This document shows positions 1-5,626 of a stretch of DNA of 5,637 bases, piece by piece. This DNA is from Pedosphaera sp. Its GTDB lineage: Bacteria > Verrucomicrobiota > Verrucomicrobiae > Limisphaerales > Pedosphaeraceae. The DNA is taken from contig JAQGPB010000244.1 in the NCBI GenBank assembly GCA_028293265.1, positions 1 through 5,637 of the forward strand, in the 5' to 3' direction. Under the pieces are notes generated by a model, which was not told the DNA's origin, searched no databases, and saw nothing but the letters and a program-made list of their open reading frames with translations. A program made the translations under genes and the position numbers. Numbering within the stretch: position 1 is the stretch's first letter; each line of letters begins with the position of its first letter.

Positions 1-279
1 ACCAACATGGCCAAGGCCGCCCTCAACATGATGACCCGAACCTCCGCGGCGGATTACCATGCCGACGGCATCCACATGAACAGCGTGGACACGGGCTGGG
101 TTTCCGATGAAGACCCGGCCACCATCGCCGCCCGCAAAACCCGCGACCACCGTTTTCACCCGCCCCTGGACATTGTGGACGGCGCGGCTAGGATCGTGGA
201 CCCGATCATCTCAGGCTTCAACACCGGGGAACACCTCTGGGGCAAGTTCTTCAAGGACTATCGCCCCACACACTGGTAG
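1..279 (+). CDS. SDR-like oxidoreductase, C-terminal fragment (5' end outside window)
   Basis: This is the last 92 codons of a gene that starts before the window; the frame is open from base 1 and ends at TAG 277-279. What is seen: the segment [14 protein letters not shown] matches the SDR helix that carries the catalytic lysine (YxxxK, usually followed by AAL). Downstream, the stretch NSVDTGWV matches the SDR segment after strand beta-6 (N-x-V-x-P-G-W/x-V), and [15 protein letters not shown] matches the usual late helix. The protein ends in [17 protein letters not shown]. Known for the family: NAD(P)-dependent oxidoreductases with a Rossmann fold, normally cytosolic. Odd point: the position four residues before the lysine, where the catalytic tyrosine normally sits, is threonine (codon 1-3). 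The substrate cannot be inferred. The next gene is convergent, so this gene ends its transcription unit; I see no strong terminator in 280-343. Confidence 0.8.
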   Translation, partial: TNMAKAALNMMTRTSAADYHADGIHMNSVDTGWVSDEDPATIAARKTRDHRFHPPLDIVDGAARIVDPIISGFNTGEHLWGKFFKDYRPTHW

Positions 280-343
280 GAAGGAGCAAAAGACGCCGTT
301 GGGGGCTGCAAACTTGCCTGCGGAAGCTTTTCCAAGCCCCGGC

Positions 344-544
344 TCAAGCTTTCTGTTTTTTGGCGCGGGCCTGCTTCTGCTTTTGCTTCCGCCGGTCTAT
401 CGCTTCCAGAATCAGCTTTTGCACGAACCCAAACCGGTTGGCTTCCATCCCTTCCTTCTTGGCGAGACGGACAATCTCGGCGTGCAATTCTTTCTCCACG
501 AAGCCGCCCAGATGCAGTTTGTTTTTCGACCGTTGGTTTGGCAT
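344..544 (-). CDS. small ribbon-helix-helix-like protein, probable DNA-binding regulator
   Basis: A 66-residue basic protein. The layout fits a ribbon-helix-helix fold: a short strand NKLHLGGFV (about residues 8-16), helix A (about 17-32, ELHAEIVRLAKKEGM) and helix B (about 37-52, containing FGFVQKLILEAIDRR), followed by a lysine/glutamine/arginine-rich tail (53-66). Such proteins bind DNA as dimers through the paired strands; I associate similar short proteins with Verrucomicrobiota, but exact targets are unknown. The start is the ATG at 544-542. Another ATG lies 4 bases upstream (548-546) in a different frame and gives a protein without recognisable features. There is no good Shine-Dalgarno sequence; AGGTGA (566-561) is 16 bases away, and a TATAAT at 573-568 would leave a very short leader. 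Antitoxins often have this fold, but no toxin gene adjoins it. The upstream repeats suggest autoregulation (inference). Confidence 0.72.
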   Translation of the reverse strand: MPNQRSKNKLHLGGFVEKELHAEIVRLAKKEGMEANRFGFVQKLILEAIDRRKQKQKQARAKKQKA

Positions 545-560
545 ACATCTATCTACACTT

Positions 561-635
561 TCACCTGATTATAAATAAACCACACCTGGCGCGCTTTTAA
601 AAGTAAAAATTTATGGATCTGGTGTGGTACACCTG
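561..635. promoter_or_regulatory. operator-like repeat cluster upstream of the ribbon-helix-helix gene
   Basis: CACCTG occurs three times in the same orientation, at 562-567, 583-588 and 630-635; the first two are 21 bp apart, about two helical turns. ACCACACC (579-586) is the exact inverse complement of GGTGTGGT (621-628), and GGTGT-GGT-ACACC (621-633) is a second, tight inverted repeat. Between them is the palindrome CTTTTAAAAG (594-603). The first two CACCTG copies flank the TATAAT. Ribbon-helix-helix repressors commonly bind several short repeated sites overlapping their own promoter, so self-repression is a reasonable inference. Binding itself cannot be seen from sequence. Confidence 0.4.
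568..573 (-). promoter_or_regulatory. candidate -10 box (TATAAT) of the ribbon-helix-helix gene
   Basis: Read on the minus strand, the sequence is a perfect TATAAT, 23 bases before the ATG at 544. It lies in a marked AT-rich patch inside GC-rich surroundings. No TTGACA-like box is found 16-18 bases upstream; that place is taken by a GCGCGCC stretch, so transcription may need an activator, or the box may be fortuitous. The box lies between two CAGGTG copies. Confidence 0.4.
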
Positions 636-657
636 TCTGTAGATACGCCCGGCGGCT

Positions 658-768
658 ATGAAATCGGATAAATTTCTGTCGGAGGCTGGGTGGAAAGGCC
701 CCAAAAGCCATGGGAAAATCACCCGGTCCCGGTTCCTCGCGCTGCTCCTCGCGGAAGGTGTGGCCTAG
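658..768 (+). CDS. doubtful 36-residue ORF or gene remnant
   Basis: The ORF runs from ATG 658 to TAG 766-768. It begins MKSDKFLSEAGWKGPK and ends ITRSRFLALLLAEGVA. The first half is polar and basic, the second a short hydrophobic helix. No Shine-Dalgarno sequence precedes the ATG (the bases before it are CGCCCGGCGGCT). I do not recognise the family. It could be a small gene, the broken start of a longer one, or chance; it is listed because it is the only plausible coding stretch in this spacer. Confidence 0.15.
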   Translation: MKSDKFLSEAGWKGPKSHGKITRSRFLALLLAEGVA

Positions 769-899
769 CGCAAGCAGCGCGCAAAAAGCAGAACCAAGCC
801 CCTCATGCCCAGCCGGAATCCCGTGTAGGATAATCGGCAGTACACGCTGCCAATAACACCGACTTCCCGCGTCCGCCCAAACCGGTGACACTGGCACTC

Positions 900-1148
900 A
901 TGAAAGTTCTCATTCAAGACGCGAGGAGCGGGGATTACCTCGGCCAGAATGGAGCCTGGACACCGCTCCCCAGCCATGGCAGGGATTTCCGGTTCAGTTC
1001 CTGCGCCCAAAGCGTGCTGCGCAGGGAAAAACTTTCCAATCTGCGGGTGCTCTATTATTTCGAGGATTTTGATTATTGCATCCAAGTCCGCCGCCCCGGC
1101 GGCAGAATGGCATCGCACGAGTTCACTGCGGCGGCGTTTGATTTCTAA
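900..1148 (+). CDS. 82-residue conserved-type hypothetical protein
   Basis: A small soluble protein beginning MKVLIQDARSGDYLGQNGAW. The layout is an N-terminal strand (KVLIQDA, residues 2-8), a GxYL..xGxWT turn (about 11-21), a helix rich in charged and cysteine residues (about 30-47), a strand RVLYYFED (about 50-57) and YCIQV (about 60-64), then an arginine/glycine-rich tail. Short proteins with an opening MKxLIQ...YL...G.WT are, as far as I recall, frequent orphans in verrucomicrobial genomes; their function is unknown. I chose ATG 900 over the in-frame GTG at 885 because family-like sequence begins at MKVLIQ; GGTGA (884-888) is a weak ribosome binding site for it. There is no signal peptide, membrane segment or catalytic motif. 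The last 15 or so residues look less family-like and may be a drifted end. It is followed 48 bp later by the next gene on the same strand. Confidence 0.6.
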   Translation: MKVLIQDARSGDYLGQNGAWTPLPSHGRDFRFSSCAQSVLRREKLSNLRVLYYFEDFDYCIQVRRPGGRMASHEFTAAAFDF

Positions 1149-1196
1149 TCCGCGGCTTGACATCCCCCGGCGGCGCGCCAAGGCTGGCGGCTGCTT

Positions 1197-1652
1197 ATGA
1201 AACCGTCCGGGCCGCTCAAACATTTTGTCATTGCCTTCGTCATCGCGCTGGCCGTCTATGCGGTTTTTTACAGCTTCATCGAGCATCGCCGGACGCGCCA
1301 AGGACCGTGGCTCGTGACCTTTACGAACGATGCCGGCACCCCCGCGCTGGTCATCAACGAACCCCGGCTCAATCTCGCCAATTGCAAAATCACCTTCCCC
1401 GACGAATCCGCTTCCCCGACAAATTCGACCCTCGTCTTCGCGCAGCCGCAACCCGTGCCGTTTGACGTGCCATTTGGCCAGTGCATTTTTGAGGACACCA
1501 CTTTTCAACCCGGCACCGTGGTGTTCAAAATGTTCGGCCACGAAATCCAGCTTCTCCCGCGCACTTTGACGATTGACCGGCAGGAATACGCCTGGCAGTT
1601 GGACAAAACCTTCCCCGTCAATAAAGCAAATACTTCGCGCGGCGCTCCTTGA
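1197..1652 (+). CDS. 151-residue protein with a single N-terminal membrane anchor, unknown function
   Basis: Residues 1-8 are short and basic (MKPSGPLK), 9-26 form a hydrophobic membrane segment (HFVIAFVIALAVYAVFYS), and the rest is predicted outside the cytoplasm or facing the periplasm. The exterior part reads as a beta-rich domain: GPWLVTFTNDAGTPALVINEP (about 36-56), LNLANCKITFPDE (about 58-70), a VPFGQCIFEDTTFQPGTVVF stretch (about 91-110) and FGHEIQLLPRTLTID (about 112-126). The pair C63 and C96 could form a disulphide (inference). I recognise this as a type of verrucomicrobial conserved hypothetical protein, without known function. The start is ATG 1197, with AGGCTGG (1181-1187) as a weak ribosome binding site. 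It lies 48 bp after the 82-residue gene and may be cotranscribed. The last 11 codons lie antisense within the end of the convergent hydrolase/NamZ gene. Confidence 0.72.
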   Translation: MKPSGPLKHFVIAFVIALAVYAVFYSFIEHRRTRQGPWLVTFTNDAGTPALVINEPRLNLANCKITFPDESASPTNSTLVFAQPQPVPFDVPFGQCIFEDTTFQPGTVVFKMFGHEIQLLPRTLTIDRQEYAWQLDKTFPVNKANTSRGAP

Positions 1653-4044
1653 ATTTTTCCAGGTCGTCCGCCCAGGACTTTCTGATTTCCGCCACCGGCT
1701 TGCCCGCTTTGATGGCCTTCAACGTCGCCGCGTTGCCCATCAGGACATCCATTTTGTCCACCTTGAACTGCTCGGGATAAAGCCGGCTCAGCACTTCGCC
1801 AATCGTGAGGCCGATGTCCACGACGTTGCAATGTTCACGGTCGGTCAGCACGATGTTCACCCCCGCGCAGGACTGGCCTTTGAAAACGCTGTCCTCCGGC
1901 GTGAACCGCACCGGCAAAAACCGCACGCCCGGCAGCCCGGCCTGGTTCAATTCATACGCCAGCTTGATGTCATGGATGTAAGGCGCGCCAATCACATCCC
2001 AGGGCGTGCCCGTACCGCGTCCGACTGAAAGTGTGGTTCGTTCCAGCAGGCCCACTCCCGGATACAGGATGGCCTCGGTTTCGCTCCGCATGTTCGGCGA
2101 AAAATTCCGCCAAGGCAGCGCAGTTTCATCGTAATAATTCGTGCGCTTCCAACCCTCGACCTTGATCACCGTCAGGTCGGTTTTGAAATGGCGTTCATCC
2201 TTGTACATCTGCGCCAGTTCGCCCATCGTCATCCCGTAACGCACCGGCAGCCGGTGATAGGCCACAAAGCTGGTCTTGCCCGTCAGCATCGGCCCGTCAA
2301 TCGTGACGCCATCAATCGGATTGACGCGGTCCAAGACAAAAAATTTTATCCCCGCCTTGCCCGCCGCTTCCATTGTGAACCCCATCGTCGAAATGTATGT
2401 GTAAAACCGGCAGCCGACATCCTGGATGTCAAACACCAGCGCATCCAGCCCCTTCATTTGGTCCAGCGTCGGCGCGTAATGTTTGCCGTAAAGGCTGTAA
2501 ACCGGCAGTCCCGTCACTTCATCCACGCTGTCACCCACCGGTTCGTCGAGCAGCCCGTAAAGCCCATGCTCAGGGCTGAACAATGCCTTCAACTGCACCC
2601 CCGGCGCATTCTTCAAAAGATGAATCGTCGAATACCGCCGCCGGTCCGTCCCGGTATGATTCGTGATCAGCCCGATGCGCAAACCTTTCAACGGCGCGAA
2701 GTTTTCCCGTTCGAGCACGTCAATCCCATTCAACACGCCGGGGACATCATTGCTCAACGCATCCTGCTCCGCCACTTCCGCCGCCGTCGCCTTCTCCACT
2801 TCGTGCGACGGCAATTCGCCCTCCACAAAATTGAAATCGAAATCAGTCACCGCCTGTCCTGCCAATGTCCCCAAGTCGCCATAAAGCTGAAGCACATTGC
2901 CGTTGCCGTCGGGATGATTGCGATTGGACAGGAAAATAAAAAATGTCTTGGAAAACGGATCAATCCACAGGCAGGTGCCCGTCCAACCCGTATGCCCGTA
3001 GGAACCGCGCGGAAAAACCGAGCCACGCGGCCGGCTGAAGCCGGAATCAATGTCCCAGCCCAGCCCGCGCCGCGCCCACATCCCCGGCGGCGTCTGCACT
3101 GTGGTCATCAGCCTGACAGTTTCCGGCTTGAAAATCCGCACGCCGTCCAGCGTCCCCTCATTCAACATCATCCGCGCGTAACGCGCCAAATCCGACGCCG
3201 TCGAAAAAAGTCCCGCATGCCCCGCCACCCCGCCCATGTGCCGCGCCGTCGGATCATGCACCACCCCGCGCAGCATCGTCTCGGGATGCGCCGGATCGGG
3301 TTCCGTTGGCGCGATGCGCGAAATTTTGTCCGCCGGCGGCAGATAACCGGTGTCCACCATTTTCAACGGCTGATAAATTTTCTTCTGCACAAAATCCTCG
3401 AGCTTCATCCCGCTCACGCGCTCCACAATTGCACCCACCATGAACAAATTCACATCACTGTAGGTGAACTTGGTGCCCGGCTGGTTTCGCAATTTTTCCT
3501 GGCAGGCCTTTTGCACCGCCGTCTCGCGCCCCTGCCAGTCTGTTTTGGTTTCCACATCCGGCAGCAGCCCGGAAGTATGCGTCAATAGCTGGCGAACCGT
3601 CACCGTTTCCCTCCCATCGCCGGTGAACTCGGGAATATAAGTATGCACCGGCTCATCCAGCTTCACCTGCCCGCGCTCAACCAGCAGCATCATCGCCGGC
3701 GTGCCCGCAATCACCTTCGTCAACGAAGCCAGGTCAAAAATCGTCTCCTTGGTCATCTCCTCCTCGTCCGGCACCAGCGCGCGATTTCCGAACGCCTTGC
3801 AATATCTGCTCTTGCCATGCTCCACCCACAATACTCCGCCGGGACATTTATCATCCTCGATGGCCTGTAGGATTGCGTCATCCATCTTATGCAGCGTCGT
3901 GCGATCCAAAACCGGAGCGGCCTCAATACCTTCAGCGAGCAAACTCGAAACCGCCAACAGTACGGCAAAAGTTAATGAAGCAATCCGGCTTGAAAAAGCA
4001 AGGCTGCGACGAGTGCCTGCAAGGGATGAATGGGAATGTTTCAT
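1618..4044 (-). CDS. exported fusion: class C beta-lactamase-like serine hydrolase + NamZ (DUF1343) exo-beta-N-acetylmuramidase
   Basis: An 808-residue protein. Residues 1-43 form a Sec-type signal peptide (basic start with R12-R13, hydrophobic ASLTFAVLLAVSSLLA, probable cleavage near 37-43; no lipobox cysteine). Residues about 50-400 are a serine beta-lactamase/esterase domain: SLTK gives nucleophile S107 and base K110, Y195-S196-D197 stands in the YxN position, and H351-T352-G353 in the KTG position; LLTHTSG (153-159) and GGVAGHAGLFST (271-282) are further family motifs. A linker rich in Glu/Ala (about 408-435) leads to the NamZ domain (about 437-808): FSPEHG (489-494, with E492/H493 as likely active-site residues), FDIQDVGCRFYTY (538-550), LDRVNPI (571-577), RYGMTMGEL (602-610), LSVGRGTGTPW (672-682). 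Family knowledge: NamZ (GH171) removes terminal MurNAc from peptidoglycan fragments; in B. subtilis separate namZ and amiE (beta-lactamase-like) genes are operon neighbours. I chose ATG 4044 because GAGG (4059-4056) precedes it and a signal peptide follows; GTG 4095 would add 17 residues. Peptidoglycan-fragment turnover outside the cytoplasm is inferred. Confidence 0.92.
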   Translation of the reverse strand: MKHSHSSLAGTRRSLAFSSRIASLTFAVLLAVSSLLAEGIEAAPVLDRTTLHKMDDAILQAIEDDKCPGGVLWVEHGKSRYCKAFGNRALVPDEEEMTKETIFDLASLTKVIAGTPAMMLLVERGQVKLDEPVHTYIPEFTGDGRETVTVRQLLTHTSGLLPDVETKTDWQGRETAVQKACQEKLRNQPGTKFTYSDVNLFMVGAIVERVSGMKLEDFVQKKIYQPLKMVDTGYLPPADKISRIAPTEPDPAHPETMLRGVVHDPTARHMGGVAGHAGLFSTASDLARYARMMLNEGTLDGVRIFKPETVRLMTTVQTPPGMWARRGLGWDIDSGFSRPRGSVFPRGSYGHTGWTGTCLWIDPFSKTFFIFLSNRNHPDGNGNVLQLYGDLGTLAGQAVTDFDFNFVEGELPSHEVEKATAAEVAEQDALSNDVPGVLNGIDVLERENFAPLKGLRIGLITNHTGTDRRRYSTIHLLKNAPGVQLKALFSPEHGLYGLLDEPVGDSVDEVTGLPVYSLYGKHYAPTLDQMKGLDALVFDIQDVGCRFYTYISTMGFTMEAAGKAGIKFFVLDRVNPIDGVTIDGPMLTGKTSFVAYHRLPVRYGMTMGELAQMYKDERHFKTDLTVIKVEGWKRTNYYDETALPWRNFSPNMRSETEAILYPGVGLLERTTLSVGRGTGTPWDVIGAPYIHDIKLAYELNQAGLPGVRFLPVRFTPEDSVFKGQSCAGVNIVLTDREHCNVVDIGLTIGEVLSRLYPEQFKVDKMDVLMGNAATLKAIKAGKPVAEIRKSWADDLEKFKERRAKYLLY

Positions 4045-4055
4045 ATTTTTTAACG

Positions 4056-4059
4056 CCTC
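4056..4059 (-). promoter_or_regulatory. Shine-Dalgarno site deciding the start of the hydrolase/NamZ gene
   Basis: On the minus strand GAGG lies 11 bases before the ATG at 4044, separated by an AT-rich GTTAAAAAT stretch. This supports ATG 4044 rather than the upstream in-frame GTG at 4095. Confidence 0.5.
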
Positions 4060-4255
4060 GCGATTTAACCATCTAATCCAACGTCTCGACAACACGTTTT
4101 CACCGTGAGCCTTTTCACAAGATTTTCATTTTACAACCCTTCCATCCCCGCTAGTCTCGCCATTGACTCCTATATAAATAATGCATGAAGATCCGAGAGC
4201 GACCCATTTACGTCTTGAACGGGGCCTGCAACCGTGATCCGCAAATCCACCCGAC

Positions 4256-4304
4256 GCGGTCGCCACGTTCTCCCTCTCCTCGGGGGAGAGGGCCGGGGTG
4301 AGGG
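4256..4304. repeat. GC-rich hairpin repeat, copy A
   Basis: CCCTCTCC (4272-4279) pairs exactly with GGAGAGGG (4285-4292) around the loop TCGGG, followed by CCGGGGTGAGGG (4293-4304). Compared with copy B (5500-5544), the hairpin and tail agree apart from two single-base gaps; the preceding 16 bases (GCGGTCGCCACGTTCT against GCGTTGGCCGCATTCA) agree at 10 positions. Repeats of this look are scattered between genes in several GC-rich bacteria, including Verrucomicrobiota. It may form a stem in the 5' untranslated RNA of the TIM-barrel gene. Confidence 0.75.
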
Positions 4305-4357
4305 CGGGCGTAACCACTGACTCTGGTACGCATTATTTTTCTAGGACTCAATAAACT

Positions 4358-5392
4358 ATGCCACGAAATTACCAATTCTGTTTTGGCCCTTGGAACATCA
4401 GCGAAGGCTCCGATCCTTACGGCCCCACCACCCGCCCCGCCGCCACATTCGATTGGAAGCTGGACCAGCTCAAAGCGCTCGGCTTCGACGCCATGATGTT
4501 TCACGACGACGACGCCGTCCCCGACATTGACGCCAAGTCCGAGAAGCAAATCCGCAAGGAAACCCGCCTGCTCAAGCGGAAATTGGATGACGCCGGCATC
4601 GTCCCCGAGATGGTTGCTCCGCGGCTTTGGTTCAGCCCCAACACCATTGACGGCGCTTACACCAGCAACAATCCCAAACACCGCCAATACGCCATTGACC
4701 GCTCGCTCCGCACCATTGACATCGCCAAGATGCTCGGCACCGACCTCATCGTCCTCTGGCTCGCGCGCGAAGGAACTTACGTGCGTGAATCCAAGGACCC
4801 CCGCCGCAGCGTCGAACTCCTCGTCGAGGCGCTCGACAAAATGCTCGCCCACGACAAGCACATCCGTCTCGCCGTCGAACCCAAGCCCAATGAGCCGATG
4901 GACCACGCCTACATCCCGACCATCGGCCACGCCCTGGCCATTGCCGAAAAGTCCAGAGACCCCAAACGCGTCGGCGCGCTCATCGAAAGCGCGCACTGCA
5001 CCCTCGCCGGCCTTGACCCGTCGGACGAAATCGCCTTCGCCATGTCCTTCGGCAAACTTTGGTCCCTGCACTTGAACGACCAGAACGGCCTCAAGTTCGA
5101 CCAGGACAAGCCGTTCGGCAGCACCAACCTGCGCAGCGCCTTTGACCAGGTGCGCGTCCTCGAAAAAAATAAATACGGCAGCAACGGCGAATACGTCTGC
5201 TTCGACGTCCATCCCTTCCGCACCACGAAAGTCGAACATTGGCTCGCCCACCTCGACAACAGCCGCCGCACCTTCCTCAAGCTCGTGCAAAAAGCCCGCA
5301 CCTACAACGAATCCAAAGCCCGCCAGATGATCGCCGACCGCAACTACCAGGCCCTCGACCAATACGTCATCGAACATCTCCTGGGTAAATAA
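4358..5392 (+). CDS. xylose isomerase-like TIM-barrel protein with an altered metal site
   Basis: A 344-residue cytosolic protein related to class I (Streptomyces-type, about 387 residues) xylose isomerases, which interconvert D-xylose and D-xylulose using two divalent metals. Matching landmarks: W12 and SDPYGPTTRP (18-27); FHDDD (48-52; H49 and D52 correspond to H54 and D57); W134 and REG (137-139); EPKPNEP (174-180; E174 and K176 correspond to metal ligand E181 and catalytic K183); ESAH (E210/H213 for E217/H220); DQNGLKFDQD (D248/D250 for D255/D257); FDVHP (D283 for D287). Differences: H238 replaces metal ligand D245; Y21 and W91 replace aromatic F26 and F94; H285 replaces K289; and about 40 residues of the C-terminal dimer-binding extension are missing, though the final DQYVIEHLLGK is kept. 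The true substrate may therefore be another sugar; 'xylose isomerase' should be taken as a family name. The start ATG 4358 has AGGA 11 bases upstream. No xylulokinase or sugar transporter is in the window. Confidence 0.85.
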   Translation: MPRNYQFCFGPWNISEGSDPYGPTTRPAATFDWKLDQLKALGFDAMMFHDDDAVPDIDAKSEKQIRKETRLLKRKLDDAGIVPEMVAPRLWFSPNTIDGAYTSNNPKHRQYAIDRSLRTIDIAKMLGTDLIVLWLAREGTYVRESKDPRRSVELLVEALDKMLAHDKHIRLAVEPKPNEPMDHAYIPTIGHALAIAEKSRDPKRVGALIESAHCTLAGLDPSDEIAFAMSFGKLWSLHLNDQNGLKFDQDKPFGSTNLRSAFDQVRVLEKNKYGSNGEYVCFDVHPFRTTKVEHWLAHLDNSRRTFLKLVQKARTYNESKARQMIADRNYQALDQYVIEHLLGK

Positions 5393-5499
5393 ATTTCAAT
5401 GTCCAGTCCGGTCGATTTTTCTACAAGTCACACGGAAATGTTAGAGCAACGCTCGCCCTGCGGCGGCGATTGAAACCACGATAAACAAGAGTTCCGAGA

Positions 5500-5544
5500 G
5501 CGTTGGCCGCATTCACCCTCTCCTGGGGGAGAGGGCCGGGTGAG
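5500..5544. repeat. GC-rich hairpin repeat, copy B
   Basis: CCCTCTCC (5516-5523) pairs exactly with GGAGAGGG (5528-5535) around the loop TGGG and is followed by CCGGGTGAG. It has the same orientation as copy A and lacks one base in the loop and one in the tail. The ten bases TCCGAGAGCG (5493-5502) at its left edge also occur at 4192-4201, left of copy A. Confidence 0.75.
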
Positions 5545-5602
5545 AATTCCCCGAAATCACTTTCGCGCTTTGAACCCCTGAACAGTCCGCGCAGTTTCTT
5601 CT

Positions 5603-5626
5603 CCCTCGCCCCCTTGGGGGTGAGGG
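5603..5626. repeat. GC-rich hairpin, diverged copy C
   Basis: CCCTCGCCCCC (5603-5613) pairs with GGGGGTGAGGG (5616-5626) around TT, all 11 positions pairing if one G-U is allowed. The composition and GGTGAGGG ending resemble copies A and B, but the stem differs and it may belong to a related repeat class. It could act as a terminator stem for a gene on either side; no T-run follows. Confidence 0.55.

Larger units (their letters stand above)
545..899. other. 355-bp spacer with regulatory repeats and no convincing gene
   Basis: The left part (545-640) is AT-rich and holds the TATAAT and operator-like repeats. The right part (641-899) is GC-rich and contains only a doubtful 36-codon ORF (658-768) and a small inverted repeat CGTGTA (822-827) / TACACG (841-846) with a 13-base loop. 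No tRNA, riboswitch or terminator was recognised. A promoter for the gene at 900 should lie here, but no convincing -35/-10 pair was found. Confidence 0.5.
4045..4357. other. 313-bp divergent spacer between the hydrolase/NamZ and TIM-barrel genes
   Basis: Promoters for both genes should lie here. For the minus gene a weak pair is TTGTCG (4092-4087) and TTAAAT (4068-4063), 18 bp apart. TTGACT (4163-4168) followed by the AT-rich TATATAAATAATG (4171-4183) is promoter-like on the plus strand, but the spacing does not fit a standard -35/-10 pair. The hairpin repeat at 4256-4304 lies 53 bp before the TIM-barrel start. A weak AGGA (4343-4346) serves that gene. An ORF read through the repeat on the minus strand (ALTPALSPEERE) is a typical spurious product of such repeats. 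No RNA gene was recognised. Confidence 0.5.

Noticed and set aside
11..20. Possible twin-arginine signal in the hydrolase/NamZ protein (residues 11-20, TRRSLAF; not window coordinates)
   Set aside because: RR is present but the consensus after it is poor and neither domain is known to need Tat export; a Sec signal peptide is simpler.
315..356. Possible terminator between the SDR and ribbon-helix-helix genes
   Set aside because: AAGCTT-containing direct repeats and a T-run (355-361) are present, but only a 4-bp stem AGCC/GGCT with a 2-base loop can be drawn; too weak to call.
553..897. 114-codon ORF on the minus strand across the spacer
   Set aside because: It runs through the operator-like AT-rich region, has no recognised domain and has irregular composition; kept only as a remote possibility.
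1157..1162. Perfect TTGACA before the 151-residue gene
   Set aside because: No -10-like sequence lies 16-18 bases downstream (the region is AAGGCTGG), so it is probably chance.
765..1541. 258-codon ORF on the minus strand
   Set aside because: It is a mirror of the two small plus-strand genes at 900 and 1197, with no recognisable motif and no ribosome binding site that I could identify.
2188..3588. 466-codon ORF on the plus strand
   Set aside because: It lies fully antisense to the hydrolase/NamZ gene, whose motifs are clear; the translation is dominated by Arg, His, Pro and Gln, typical of a mirror frame in GC-rich DNA.
4126..4317. 63-codon ORF on the minus strand (ALTPALSPEERE)
   Set aside because: This peptide is the well-known translation of the GC-rich intergenic repeat and not a gene.
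4208..5377. 389-codon ORF on the minus strand
   Set aside because: It is antisense to the TIM-barrel gene; its Val/Gly/Glu/Ala-rich translation shows no family motif and its end reads through the hairpin repeat (HPGPLPRGEGE).
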